Source: Prochlorococcus sp. AG-402-A04
Lineage (GTDB): Bacteria; Cyanobacteriota; Cyanobacteriia; PCC-6307; Cyanobiaceae
DNA: 40,038 nt
Direction of reading: 5' to 3'
NCBI GenBank assembly: GCA_003278045.1
Contig: QCHG01000012.1
Location: 1-40,038 of the forward strand
Part shown: piece after piece, positions 8,650 through 17,082 of the stretch
How the letters are laid out: each line of letters opens with the position of its first letter
Position numbering within the stretch: position 1 is the first letter of the stretch
Translations under genes and position numbers: made by a program
Notes under the pieces: model-generated
What the model was told of the DNA's origin: nothing
What the model saw: the letters and a program-made list of their open reading frames with translations, nothing else
Database searches by the model: none

Positions 8650-8669
8650 GTTCTAAATAAATTTAGAAC
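8650..8669. repeat. Perfect 8-bp inverted repeat (hairpin) upstream of tRNA-Asp
   Basis: GTTCTAAA (8650-8657), loop TAAA, then TTTAGAAC (8662-8669). It ends 7 nt before the first base of tRNA-Asp. No T-run follows it, so it is not a standard terminator. It may be an RNA leader hairpin, a processing site or an operator. Confidence 0.8.
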
Positions 8670-8676
8670 AAAATCT

Positions 8677-8750
8677 GGGACCGTAGTTCAACTGGTTAGA
8701 GCACCGCCCTGTCACGGCGGAAGTTGCGGGTTCGAATCCCGTCGGTCCCG
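8677..8750 (+). tRNA. trnD: tRNA-Asp (GTC anticodon)
   Basis: 74-nt cloverleaf. The acceptor GGGACCG (8677-8683) pairs with CGGTCCC (8743-8749), discriminator G8750. The anticodon stem CCGCC/GGCGG has loop CTGTCAC, anticodon GTC at 8711-8713. The T-arm GCGGGTTCGAATCCCGT is present and CCA is not encoded. A six-T run immediately follows (8751-8756), and gltX starts 17 nt after the tRNA. Confidence 0.98.
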
Positions 8751-8767
8751 TTTTTTCTTCAAGAAAT

Positions 8768-10198
8768 TTGGAAAAACGTTTAAGACTAGCCCCAAGTCCA
8801 ACGGGTTTATTTCATATTGGGACAGCGCGAACAGCACTATTCAACTGGTTGTATGCACAAAAAATAGGTGGGAAATTTCTTATCAGAATAGAAGATACAG
8901 ATTTTCTACGATCTAAATCTGAATATACAAAAAATATATTAGAGGGCTTGAAATGGCTTGGACTTAATTGGGATGAAGAACCTATAAAGCAAAGTGACCG
9001 AATTTCGATTCACAAAAATTACATCAAAAAGCTGTTGGAATGCGGAGCTGCATATAGGTGCTTTACAACGGAAGATGAAATATCTGAATTAAGAGAAGAA
9101 CAAAAAAAGAAAGGATTACCGCCAAAGCATGATAATAGACACAGAAGTCTTTCAAAAGAAGAAATAAAAACATTCATATCCCAAGGGAGGACTTCAGTAA
9201 TAAGGTTTAAGATTGATGAAAAAATTGAAATTAAATGGGTAGATCAGATAAGAGGCGAAATCAAATGGCTAGGCAAGGATTTGGGTGGTGATTTGGTTTT
9301 GTCAAGAAGGGCTCAGGGATATGAGATTGGAGATCCTTTGTATAATCTTGCAGTTGTAGTTGATGATAATTTCATGAATATTACTCATGTTGTAAGGGGT
9401 GAAGACCATATCTCTAATACTGCAAAACAAATATTGATTTATAAGGCATTAAATTTTAATTTGCCAACTTTTTCGCATACACCCTTAATACTAAATAGCG
9501 AAGGGAAAAAATTATCTAAGAGAGATTGCGTTACTTCAATCGACGAATTTAGAGAAATGGGATATTTACCTGAGTCCTTATCGAACTATATGGCCTTTTT
9601 AGGTTGGTCTCCAAAATCAACCGACAGAGAAATTCTTTCACTTGAAGAGATATCTGAAATTTTTGAATTATCAGAAATAAATAAAGCTGGAGCCAAATTC
9701 AGTTGGGAAAAACTTAACTGGATTAATTCTCAATATATAAAAAAAATGGAATCAATAAAGTTAAATGACATCATGAGGAAATACTGGGATGATAATGGTT
9801 GGGAGCCGCCATCTCAAGAATGGGCTTATAAATTAGCAATTTTGATTAGAGACTCTATGACTCTTTTAAAAGATTCAATTGATCAATCAAAACCCTTTTT
9901 CTTAATACCTAAAATTCAAAAAGAGGGTCAAGATTTTCTGGAAAAAAGGGATAGCAAATTATCTCTAAAATTAATCTTAAATTATTTAATTGAGCAAAAT
10001 ACTTCAAAACTAAATAAAGAGAAAGCCAAAGAAATAATAAACGAAATCTCAAAAAAGCATAATATAAAAAAAGGGATATTAATGAAATCACTAAGAGTAG
10101 CCTTTTTTGGATCTCTCAGTGGGCCAGATTTAATTCAAAGTTGGGAGCTTTTCGCAGAGAGTAGAACTGATATAACTCGAATTGAAAGATGTCTTTAA
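8768..10198 (+). CDS. gltX: Glutamyl-tRNA synthetase
   Basis: 476-aa class I synthetase that charges tRNA-Glu for protein synthesis and for the C5 tetrapyrrole pathway. The N-terminus [23 protein letters not shown] carries the HIGH-type motif, and KKLSKRD (about 250-256) is the KMSKS-type motif. The start is TTG 8768, just before [12 protein letters not shown]; no ATG fits. In cyanobacteria GluRS may also charge tRNA-Gln (non-discriminating), a family inference. It converges on the antiporter with no base between the two stop codons. Confidence 0.97.
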   Translation: MEKRLRLAPSPTGLFHIGTARTALFNWLYAQKIGGKFLIRIEDTDFLRSKSEYTKNILEGLKWLGLNWDEEPIKQSDRISIHKNYIKKLLECGAAYRCFTTEDEISELREEQKKKGLPPKHDNRHRSLSKEEIKTFISQGRTSVIRFKIDEKIEIKWVDQIRGEIKWLGKDLGGDLVLSRRAQGYEIGDPLYNLAVVVDDNFMNITHVVRGEDHISNTAKQILIYKALNFNLPTFSHTPLILNSEGKKLSKRDCVTSIDEFREMGYLPESLSNYMAFLGWSPKSTDREILSLEEISEIFELSEINKAGAKFSWEKLNWINSQYIKKMESIKLNDIMRKYWDDNGWEPPSQEWAYKLAILIRDSMTLLKDSIDQSKPFFLIPKIQKEGQDFLEKRDSKLSLKLILNYLIEQNTSKLNKEKAKEIINEISKKHNIKKGILMKSLRVAFFGSLSGPDLIQSWELFAESRTDITRIERCL

Positions 10199-11404
10199 TC
10201 AATCAAAATTACTTTTTTGGCCTAATTCAAGTCTATTTGCCAAAGGTTTAGCTGAAAGTCCTTGTATTCCTACTGTCATCAAAATAGTAAGAAAAACTAA
10301 ACCTTGGAGACGGCCAGCGCCAAGGATGCCAGCCTGCTCTAATCTGATAGAAAAAAGAGAAGCTACAGCTGCAGTAACAATACCTCTTGGGGCTAACCAG
10401 GCTAAAAATATTTTTTCTTTTAAGTTCAAGTCTCTCCCCATTGTTGCTATCCAGATAGAGATAGGGCGAACAATTACCATCAACATAAAAACGCATACAA
10501 CCCCTCCCCAGCCAAGCGGACTTAATTCACTCCAAGAAACGTCAGCAGCCAAAAGAGGGAAAAGAACTGTTATTGCTAATTGAGCTAATTCACCAATTAG
10601 ATTATCCAATCTCTCCTTATCAATAACTTCTCTTTTGCCTACAATGAAACCTGCCGCGACTGAAGCAGGTAAGCCTGATTCTGGTAAAAAATATTCGCAA
10701 ATCCCATACACAAGGAAAATAAATCCAAGAGTAACTTGAAGCTCTATACCAAATGAGGCTTCATTTTTTATTTTTTTTAAAATTTCTGATAGTAACCATC
10801 CTGCACTTAATCCAATTAAAACTCCTCCCCCTAATCTTTGCATTAATGCTATAAATACATCGTTAATTCCACGAAGGTCCCCTAAAGTCAGTTCTAAAAG
10901 CAGTAATGCTAGTACTGCACCAATTGGTTCAAGCAACAATCCCTCAGCTTTTAAAACTTCCGAGAGTGGGGAAGCTAATTTTATTTGTTCCACTAATGGA
11001 GAGACAACTGTTGGTCCAGTAGCTAGCACTATGGCACTATATATTCCTGCGACTTGCCATGAGAGGCCAGCCAGCCAATGAGCAATAAAAATTCCAGCTG
11101 ATAATGAAATAAAAAGTCTTACCAATGAAATTTTCAAAACAGTATTTCTTATATTCCCCTCAGGCAGTTTTAAATTTAATCCTCCTTCAAAAAGAACCAA
11201 ACAGACCAAAAGCCCGACAATAGTTTCTAGCCCTTGCCCGAGATCTAAAGGTTCAACAAGTCCTAATCCTGATCTTCCGATGAATAATCCAGAAAGCAAT
11301 AAAATAACAACACTTGGGGATCCTGTAAAAGAAGAAAATAATCGAGCGCAAGAACCTGCAAATACAGTTATCCCCCAAAGTAATCCAAGCCTTTCAGGCG
11401 TCAT
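10199..11404 (-). CDS. CPA1-type cation:proton antiporter
   Basis: 401 aa, strongly hydrophobic with about 12 membrane helices. Motifs are LVLFEGGLNL (about 69-78), ATGPTVVSPLV (about 128-138) and EGLLLEPIGAVLALLLLEL (about 154-172), as in NhaP/NhaS-type Na+/H+ or K+/H+ exchangers. In the ion-binding helix the position I would expect to be Asp (ND or DP motif) reads Glu159-Pro160. The ion cannot be told from sequence. It ends exactly at the gltX stop. The region 11405-11566 upstream holds no gene I can see. Confidence 0.88.
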   Translation of the reverse strand: MTPERLGLLWGITVFAGSCARLFSSFTGSPSVVILLLSGLFIGRSGLGLVEPLDLGQGLETIVGLLVCLVLFEGGLNLKLPEGNIRNTVLKISLVRLFISLSAGIFIAHWLAGLSWQVAGIYSAIVLATGPTVVSPLVEQIKLASPLSEVLKAEGLLLEPIGAVLALLLLELTLGDLRGINDVFIALMQRLGGGVLIGLSAGWLLSEILKKIKNEASFGIELQVTLGFIFLVYGICEYFLPESGLPASVAAGFIVGKREVIDKERLDNLIGELAQLAITVLFPLLAADVSWSELSPLGWGGVVCVFMLMVIVRPISIWIATMGRDLNLKEKIFLAWLAPRGIVTAAVASLFSIRLEQAGILGAGRLQGLVFLTILMTVGIQGLSAKPLANRLELGQKSNFD

Positions 11405-11566
11405 ATAAAATTATAAATAATAAAAATATTCGTTATTTTGATTAAATCAATAATCTTATCTCTAGTCCAATAAATACAATACTTTTTAATTTAATTCATC
11501 GACTGAACAAGAGTAATTTTAAAAATTCTTTCAAAACTACTTTTAAGAAAATTAATTTTTTTTCTA

Positions 11567-11743
11567 TTAAGAAAACTGGCTTATTAAAGCAAAAATTATA
11601 AAAATAATTCCTATACCAACAGTTGCCATCCTTCCATTCCATATTTCAGCTTGAGGGGTAAAACCTCTTTTCCACAAATTCAGTTCCTTTTTATCAACGA
11701 AGTTTTTTGTCTCTTTAATCTCGATTTTAGATTGTTTGTTCAT
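11567..11743 (-). CDS. High-light-inducible (Hli/HLIP) one-helix protein
   Basis: 58-aa single-helix chlorophyll a/b-binding-family protein: MNKQSKIEIKETKN at the start, then GFTPQAEIWNGRMATVGIG (about 27-45), the ExxNGRxAxxG signature with the chlorophyll-liganding Glu, Asn and Arg, then a hydrophobic helix to FALISQFS. Hli proteins protect photosystem assembly and quench or bind chlorophyll under high light and stress; they act in the thylakoid membrane. It starts 5 nt after the tsaD stop, so it is probably on the tsaD transcript unless it has its own promoter within tsaD. The motif and translation support it strongly despite its size. Confidence 0.93.
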   Translation of the reverse strand: MNKQSKIEIKETKNFVDKKELNLWKRGFTPQAEIWNGRMATVGIGIIFIIFALISQFS

Positions 11744-11748
11744 TGAAA

Positions 11749-12819
11749 TTAGAAAGGAGGTTTTTCTTCATAAAGGGTATTTGCTTGTTCAATTGATAGT
11801 CTTCCTGCGACACCTAATTTAAGGGAACTAAAATGATCCTTAAATTTGATTCTGAACAACGCCGCCGCTCCAATCATTGCCGCATTGTCTGTACAAAGAT
11901 CAAGAGGAGCTAAATGAACTTTAATAGATTTTTTACCAGCTTCACTAATCATCATTTTTCTTAATGTATTGTTAGCAGCCACTCCCCCAACCACAACAAC
12001 ATTATCCAAGCTATGATCTTCTGCGCATTTTATTGTTCTCTCTACCAAGACCTCTGCCACTACTCTCTCAAAACTTGCAGCAATATCTGAAATTGGAACG
12101 TTCTTCCCATCCAAATTTATTCTCTCAACTAATCTTAATACGGCAGTTTTTAGACCACTAAAAGAGAAATCATATTTAAGAAATCCACCTTTTTTATCAG
12201 AGATCTTACATTTTGGTAAATTAAATTTCATTGGATCTCCATTTTTAGCAATCTTTTCAATTGCCGGCCCTCCTGGATAACTAAGACCTAATAGCCTGCC
12301 AACTTTATCAAAAGCTTCCCCAGCAGCATCATCAAAACTTTTTCCAAGTCTTTGCATCCCCCTTCTATCATCAACCTTTATCAATTCAGTATGCCCACCG
12401 CTAACAAGTAATGTAAGAAAAGATTTCTTTGGATAGTTTTCTGAAAATAGAATTGAAGATAAATGCCCTTCCAAATGATGAATTCCCAAAAATGGTTTTG
12501 AATGTAACATGCAAAGTGATCTTGCAGTTATAGAGCCAACTCGTAAACAACCAACTAATCCAGGAGCTACAGTTGATGCAATATAATCAATTTCCTCAAT
12601 TTTGATTTTTGATTCTTCTAAAGCCTCATCTAAAACAAAAGGTAATAATTCCAAATGCTTTCTAGCTGCAAGTTCAGGCACAACTCCTCCCCATTTTGAA
12701 TGATCTTCAATTTGAGAGGCAATTATATTTGAATGTATTCTGAAAGTATCACCAATATTAGAAACTATTGAGACAGATGTCTCATCACAACTTGTTTCAA
12801 TAGCTAAAACTTTGTGCAT
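11749..12819 (-). CDS. tsaD: tRNA N6-adenosine threonylcarbamoyltransferase
   Basis: 356-aa TsaD/Kae1/YgjD protein that transfers the threonylcarbamoyl group to A37 of ANN-decoding tRNAs in the TsaBDE complex. Visible motifs are AIETSCDETS at the N-terminus (ASKHA fold), GIHHLEGHLSS (about 111-121, metal-binding His pair), LLVSGGHTEL, and VVVGGVAANN (nucleotide binding). ATG 12819 is the start. It is divergent from psaF with about a 75-bp shared upstream region, and hli follows directly. Confidence 0.97.
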   Translation of the reverse strand: MHKVLAIETSCDETSVSIVSNIGDTFRIHSNIIASQIEDHSKWGGVVPELAARKHLELLPFVLDEALEESKIKIEEIDYIASTVAPGLVGCLRVGSITARSLCMLHSKPFLGIHHLEGHLSSILFSENYPKKSFLTLLVSGGHTELIKVDDRRGMQRLGKSFDDAAGEAFDKVGRLLGLSYPGGPAIEKIAKNGDPMKFNLPKCKISDKKGGFLKYDFSFSGLKTAVLRLVERINLDGKNVPISDIAASFERVVAEVLVERTIKCAEDHSLDNVVVVGGVAANNTLRKMMISEAGKKSIKVHLAPLDLCTDNAAMIGAAALFRIKFKDHFSSLKLGVAGRLSIEQANTLYEEKPPF

Positions 12820-12893
12820 TTTTGATTCAACTTGTTCTATTTTAATATTAATTTCTTAATTAACACATTATAAGGAATTAAAGATTGCAACTT

Positions 12894-13448
12894 ATGAAAT
12901 TCTTTTTTTCAATCATAACCTCAGTTTTTCTGTTCTTAGGAATTACTCCAATTGCTCTAGCTGCAAATGGGCCTGCCTTAAACGCAGATAGAGCTAGCAC
13001 AGAATATACTGCTTCAGCCCTCACAAAATGCTCTGAAAATCCCAAATTCATTGAGAGAGCTAATTCTGCAACTACTCAAAAAGACATCGCAAGATTTGAA
13101 AGATACGGAAAAGCATCATGCGGAGATGATGGCCTTCCACATTTAATAATTGGACCTCCTCTTGAGCCATGGGGAGCCCTTTTAAATAGAGGTCATGAAG
13201 GAGATTTACTTATTCCCGGAGTATTGTTCATTTACATAGCTGGAATTATAGGTTGGTCAGGAAGAGAGTATCTGATTGAATCAAAAAAGACTAAAAATCC
13301 AGCAGATCTTGAGATCATTATTGACCTAGACTTAGCCAGGAAATGTCTTGTAAAAGGAGCCCAATGGCCTCTTCTTGCTAATAAACAAGGTAGAAATGGA
13401 GATTTAAGAGAGAAAGATAACAATATTACTCTTAATGGCCCACGCTAA
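12894..13448 (+). CDS. psaF: Photosystem I reaction centre subunit III
   Basis: PSI subunit on the lumenal side. The N-terminus MKFFFSIITSVFLFLGITPIALA is an export signal ending in ALA|ANGPAL. In the mature part, two Cys (ALTKCSEN and GKASCGDDG) are placed as in the conserved PsaF disulfide. LPHLIIGPPLEPWGALLNRGHEGDLLIPGVLFIYIAGIIGWSGREYL is the family core with its membrane helix. ATG 12894 was chosen because it gives a standard signal peptide; an upstream in-frame TTG at 12885 would add three residues. psaJ follows after 27 nt in the same operon. Confidence 0.96.
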   Translation: MKFFFSIITSVFLFLGITPIALAANGPALNADRASTEYTASALTKCSENPKFIERANSATTQKDIARFERYGKASCGDDGLPHLIIGPPLEPWGALLNRGHEGDLLIPGVLFIYIAGIIGWSGREYLIESKKTKNPADLEIIIDLDLARKCLVKGAQWPLLANKQGRNGDLREKDNNITLNGPR

Positions 13449-13475
13449 ACATCTTTAAAAACTTTCACAAAAAAA

Positions 13476-13610
13476 ATGTTCAAAATTCTAAACACAAAAT
13501 TTGTCAGATCTGCGCCAGTGGTAGCGGCAATTTGGCTAAGCCTTACAGCTGGAATAATTATTGAATTTAATAGGTTTTTCCCTGATTTATTATTCCATCC
13601 AATGAGTTGA
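13476..13610 (+). CDS. psaJ: Photosystem I reaction centre subunit IX
   Basis: 44-aa one-helix PSI subunit adjacent to PsaF. It reads [20 protein letters not shown], then a hydrophobic helix [19 protein letters not shown] and the C-terminal HPMS. Glu in [11 protein letters not shown] matches the chlorophyll-binding Glu of PsaJ. Length is normal. It stops just before the hairpin terminator at 13619. Confidence 0.96.
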   Translation: MFKILNTKFVRSAPVVAAIWLSLTAGIIIEFNRFFPDLLFHPMS

Positions 13611-13618
13611 TGAAAAAG

Positions 13619-13656
13619 AAAATAATCAAGTTTTTACTAACTTGATTATTTTTTTT
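13619..13656 (+). terminator. Rho-independent terminator of psaF-psaJ, embedded in the gmk 3' end
   Basis: A perfect 14-bp stem (13619-13632 with 13639-13652), loop TTTACT, then further T to 13656. It lies 8 nt past the psaJ stop. The gmk stop codon (13626-13628) falls within the left arm, and the last ten gmk codons lie in the hairpin and T-run. On the minus strand the stem is followed by CTTTTTC, so it may also end gmk transcription. Confidence 0.85.
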
Positions 13657-14180
13657 GCTGTTTCATCAACATTGTGATTTGTTAATACAAAATCAAATTG
13701 ATTTGATATTGAAATCTCATAATTAGCCCTTGATAGTCTTTTTTTAATCGCCTCTTCTTTTTCTGTACCTCTATTTCTTATTCTTCTCTCTAACTCTTCT
13801 TTATCCGGAGGAAGTAAAAATATTGAAAGTGAATTAGGAAACTTATTTTTTATTTGCCTTGCACCCTCCACTTCAATTTCAAGTAGTATGGTATATCCCT
13901 TATTTATATTCTCATTAACAGAAGACAAAGGGGTTCCATAGTAGTTTCCAGCGAATTGAGCCCATTCAAGAAAAAGGTTTTGTTCAATCATTTCTTTAAA
14001 CTTTTCTTGATTTAAAAAGTAGTAATTTTCTCCGTCCTTCTCTCCCTCTCTAGGTTCTCTAGTAGTTGCAGAAATTGAAAGCCAAAAATTTTTTTCTTTA
14101 CCTAATATTTCTTTAACAACTGTTCCTTTACCAACCCCGCTGGGTCCAGTAAGGATAATAAGTTTTTTTTGATTTTTCAT
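13626..14180 (-). CDS. gmk: Guanylate kinase
   Basis: 184 aa; phosphorylates GMP to GDP with ATP. The P-loop LTGPSGVGKGTVV is at about 10-22. SATTREPREGEKDGENYYF and FLEWAQFAGNYYGTP are the GMP-binding segments, and SIFLLPPDKEELERRIRNRGTE is the lid region. It starts at ATG 14180 and is divergent from the NFACT gene at 14230. The C-terminal KKIIKLVKT is encoded by the terminator hairpin. Confidence 0.97.
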   Translation of the reverse strand: MKNQKKLIILTGPSGVGKGTVVKEILGKEKNFWLSISATTREPREGEKDGENYYFLNQEKFKEMIEQNLFLEWAQFAGNYYGTPLSSVNENINKGYTILLEIEVEGARQIKNKFPNSLSIFLLPPDKEELERRIRNRGTEKEEAIKKRLSRANYEISISNQFDFVLTNHNVDETAKKIIKLVKT

Positions 14181-14229
14181 ATTAAATTTTTTACAGTAAA
14201 ATAAACATCTTGTGAATTAAGAAGGAATA

Positions 14230-15954
14230 ATGCAAAAAGGTGTTCCACAGATAATGGACATTACATCTATTAGATCTGTCTTGCATTATTTGACAAGGAA
14301 TATCTTGCCAACAAAGTTCGAAACTGCCCAACAACCAGAGCCTAATACAATTCAATTATGTTTCAGAGGAGTTGATTCTCAAACATGGTTAGAAGTTTCA
14401 TGGAATGGAGACTCTCCTAGAATACTAAAGATAAATAAGCCAGAAAAGATCGGGAGAGAAAGCACACTTTCTAAACAAATAAGATATGGATTAAAGTATA
14501 TGGCTTTAATTTCGATTGATCAAGATGATTTTGAGAGAGTTATAAAATTTAGTTTTGCGAAAAGACCTGGTGATGAAATTAATAAGTATTTAATTTTTGA
14601 ATTAATGGGAAAACATAGCAATATTTTTTATTTGGATAATAAACAAAAAATAATTGCCGTTGGTAAACAAATTAAATCAAGTCAATCTAGTTTTAGAGCA
14701 ATTTCAACAGGATCAATTTATTCTGGGCCTCCAGTTAATCTCAAAAAACAACCAAGAGAAGATGAGTCTTTTCAATCATGGAAAAACTCAATCTCAATAG
14801 TACCTGAGTCTTTGAAATACTGCTTAATAAATACCTATCAAGGAGTAAGTCCTATCCTAACAAAACAATTAGAGGTTATTAGCAAAACTGGTAATCAGCA
14901 AATAATGGAAAAAAATATCGATTTCATTAGCGATTCGGACTTAAAGGAGATATTTAAAAATTGGAAGATTTGGATAAATAGGTTTAAAAACAATAAATTT
15001 AAGTTTTCTACATTTAATAATGATTTTTATTGCGTTTGGTTTTTTGATAAAGAAATTAATTGCGAAAATAAAATAGATTTATGCACCTGTTTAGAGAATT
15101 ATTATGATCATTATCTGAAACAAAAAAAACTTGAATTATTGGAAAAAAAAATTGAAGGGATAATTTTTAAACAGACCAATACTGAGAAAAAGAATTTAAA
15201 TATTCAATATGATCTTCTGACAAAATCAGAGAACTACGAGTTATATAAAGAAAAAGCTGATAATATATTTACTTCAAATGAAATTACAAAACGAGACATT
15301 ATTAAAGGACAAAAACTATATAAAAAGTCAAAAAAACTCAAGAGATCTAGAGAATTAATAAAAGAAAGATTAAGTATTTATAAAACAAATATTGAAAGAT
15401 TAGAAGAATTCACTACTCTTCTAGAAAATTTAAATTCTTTAAATCATGAAAAACTTTTTATGAGAATCAAACTTCTAGAAGAAATTATGGAAGAAATTTG
15501 TAACGAGTTTAATATCAATATCAAGAGGCAAAGAGAAGATCAGAAAAGTACATATGAGGTACAATCTTCACCAATTCAAGTTGACACTCCCACAGGATTG
15601 AAGCTTCAGGTAGGGAGAAATATGAGGCAAAATGAGTTAATAAGCTTTAAGTTTTCAAAAAAAGGCGATTTATGGTTTCATGCACAGGAATCACCTGGCA
15701 GCCACGTAGTTTTGAAGTCTTCATCTCAAGCAGCATCTGAACAAGATCTTCAAATAGCTGCAGATTTAGCTGCTTTATTTAGTAAGGCAAAAAGAAACAT
15801 TAAAGTACCCATTAATTTAGTGAAAATTAAAGATTTACAAAAAATCAAAAAAGGAGGACCGGGTTGCGTTTCATTTAAAAATGGAGAAATTATTTGGGGA
15901 AATCCTACAAGAGGAGAAGATTACATTAAAAAAAATCTTAAAACAGTAATTTAG
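14230..15954 (+). CDS. rqcH: RqcH/NFACT-family ribosome quality control protein
   Basis: 574 aa, family of eukaryotic Rqc2/NEMF and bacterial RqcH (formerly annotated fibronectin-binding protein A). NFACT-N spans about 8-220, with ELMGKHSNIFYLD (about 124-136) typical. A long Lys/Glu-rich coiled coil spans about 290-430. NFACT-R/DUF814 is at about 465-560, with GDLWFHAQESPGSHVVLKS and KKGGPGCVSF. RqcH binds stalled 50S-peptidyl-tRNA and directs C-terminal Ala tails. The DR dyad of characterised RqcH appears as Glu102-Arg103. ATG 14254 is an alternative start; an AAGGA lies 3 nt before 14230. Confidence 0.88.
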   Translation: MQKGVPQIMDITSIRSVLHYLTRNILPTKFETAQQPEPNTIQLCFRGVDSQTWLEVSWNGDSPRILKINKPEKIGRESTLSKQIRYGLKYMALISIDQDDFERVIKFSFAKRPGDEINKYLIFELMGKHSNIFYLDNKQKIIAVGKQIKSSQSSFRAISTGSIYSGPPVNLKKQPREDESFQSWKNSISIVPESLKYCLINTYQGVSPILTKQLEVISKTGNQQIMEKNIDFISDSDLKEIFKNWKIWINRFKNNKFKFSTFNNDFYCVWFFDKEINCENKIDLCTCLENYYDHYLKQKKLELLEKKIEGIIFKQTNTEKKNLNIQYDLLTKSENYELYKEKADNIFTSNEITKRDIIKGQKLYKKSKKLKRSRELIKERLSIYKTNIERLEEFTTLLENLNSLNHEKLFMRIKLLEEIMEEICNEFNINIKRQREDQKSTYEVQSSPIQVDTPTGLKLQVGRNMRQNELISFKFSKKGDLWFHAQESPGSHVVLKSSSQAASEQDLQIAADLAALFSKAKRNIKVPINLVKIKDLQKIKKGGPGCVSFKNGEIIWGNPTRGEDYIKKNLKTVI

Positions 15955-15982
15955 TTTATAATGAAAAAAATTTTAAATCTAA

Positions 15983-16243
15983 ATGTTTGATTTTCTTTTG
16001 GGCACTCATGAATTTTTAGGAAATCATAGTTTTCCAGAATTTATTGTTGGATATCTATTTGGTGCTGCATTAATAATTGGAGCTCCTACTGTTTTCTTGC
16101 TACTTGCCTTTGTAAGCGCTCTAATGAAAACAAATGGGAAAATGGGTGGATACAGAGAATACGAAACTTATGGAGAATCGTCTTTGAATGATGCCCCTCC
16201 TTTTTTATTACCAGATCCCACTAATCCTAAATTAAGCAAATAA
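15983..16243 (+). CDS. Conserved small membrane protein, 86 aa
   Basis: Function not recognised. It starts MFDFLLGTHEFLGNHSFPEF and has one strong membrane helix (about residues 23-48, GYLFGAALIIGAPTVFLLLAF). A polar tail follows, with YREYETYGESS and a proline-rich end PPFLLPDPTNPK. There is no export signal apart from the helix. It lies 28 nt after rqcH and 80 nt before tatC, in front of petC-petA, so a thylakoid or photosynthetic-complex role is possible, but that is context only. Confidence 0.8.
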   Translation: MFDFLLGTHEFLGNHSFPEFIVGYLFGAALIIGAPTVFLLLAFVSALMKTNGKMGGYREYETYGESSLNDAPPFLLPDPTNPKLSK

Positions 16244-16323
16244 TAAAGTTTATCGAGAAATAAATTGGACTTTGACAATTGTAATTTTAAACCTTTTTCT
16301 TACAAAATCTTTATCAAATAATA

Positions 16324-17082
16324 ATGAAAGGTACAGGTCAAGGTGAAAATAAATCATCAGATTCGATGACTTTTAGTGATCATCTAGAGGAACTTCGTCA
16401 AAGGATACTAAACTCAATTTACTCAATACTTATTTCAATATTCTTTAGTTTTCTCATAATAAAGCCATTAATATCTTTTTTAGAAATTCCAGCTGGAGAT
16501 ATTCATTTACTACAACTTGCTCCTGGAGAGTTTTTATTTGTCGCTATTAAAGTTGCAGGTTACAGCGGATTGATAGTTTCTATGCCTTATATTTTTTATC
16601 AAATAATATTATTCATTTCTCCTGGTTTAACAAAACAAGAAAAAAGCCTTATCTTACCCGCTGTTTTTGGTTCAGGTCTTCTGTTTTTTTTGGGATTAAT
16701 TTTTTCATGGTGGATATTAGTCCCCGCAGCAATAAATTTCTTCATTAGTTTCGGAGCTGATATTGTTGAACCAACTTGGTCTATAGAAAGATATTTTGAT
16801 TTTGTTCTTTTATTAATGTTTAGCACTGCAATAGCTTTTCAATTGCCAGTATTACAATTTATTCTTGGTTCTCTTGGAATAATCACAACAGAAAAAATGA
16901 TTTCGAATTGGAAGATAGTTGTAATTTTCTCAGCAATATTATCTGCAGTGATTACCCCTTCAACAGACCCATTGACTATGTCATTGCTATCTATATCGAT
17001 TATATTTTTATTTTTTGTGGGTACTGCATTAACTTACTTTTCAGAAAATCTTAAGTCAAAAACTCTTTCATCTTCTCATTAA
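16324..17082 (+). CDS. tatC: Sec-independent protein translocase TatC
   Basis: 252-aa core receptor of the twin-arginine translocase with six membrane helices. The cytosolic N-terminal motif SDHLEELRQRILNS (about 19-32) is the signature that contacts the RR signal. SPGLTKQEKSLILP (about 98-111) is the conserved first-loop segment with the E that is essential in TatC, and FQLPVLQFILG (about 167-177) is the P/Q motif. It lies just upstream of petC, whose Rieske product is a classic Tat substrate. Its 3' end overlaps the DUF3067 gene on the other strand by 32 nt. Confidence 0.96.
   Translation: MKGTGQGENKSSDSMTFSDHLEELRQRILNSIYSILISIFFSFLIIKPLISFLEIPAGDIHLLQLAPGEFLFVAIKVAGYSGLIVSMPYIFYQIILFISPGLTKQEKSLILPAVFGSGLLFFLGLIFSWWILVPAAINFFISFGADIVEPTWSIERYFDFVLLLMFSTAIAFQLPVLQFILGSLGIITTEKMISNWKIVVIFSAILSAVITPSTDPLTMSLLSISIIFLFFVGTALTYFSENLKSKTLSSSH

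Noticed and set aside
10182..10583. 133-codon open frame on the plus strand
   Set aside because: It lies wholly within the gltX end and antisense to the antiporter. Its composition looks like a shadow of the hydrophobic gene and it has no recognisable motif.
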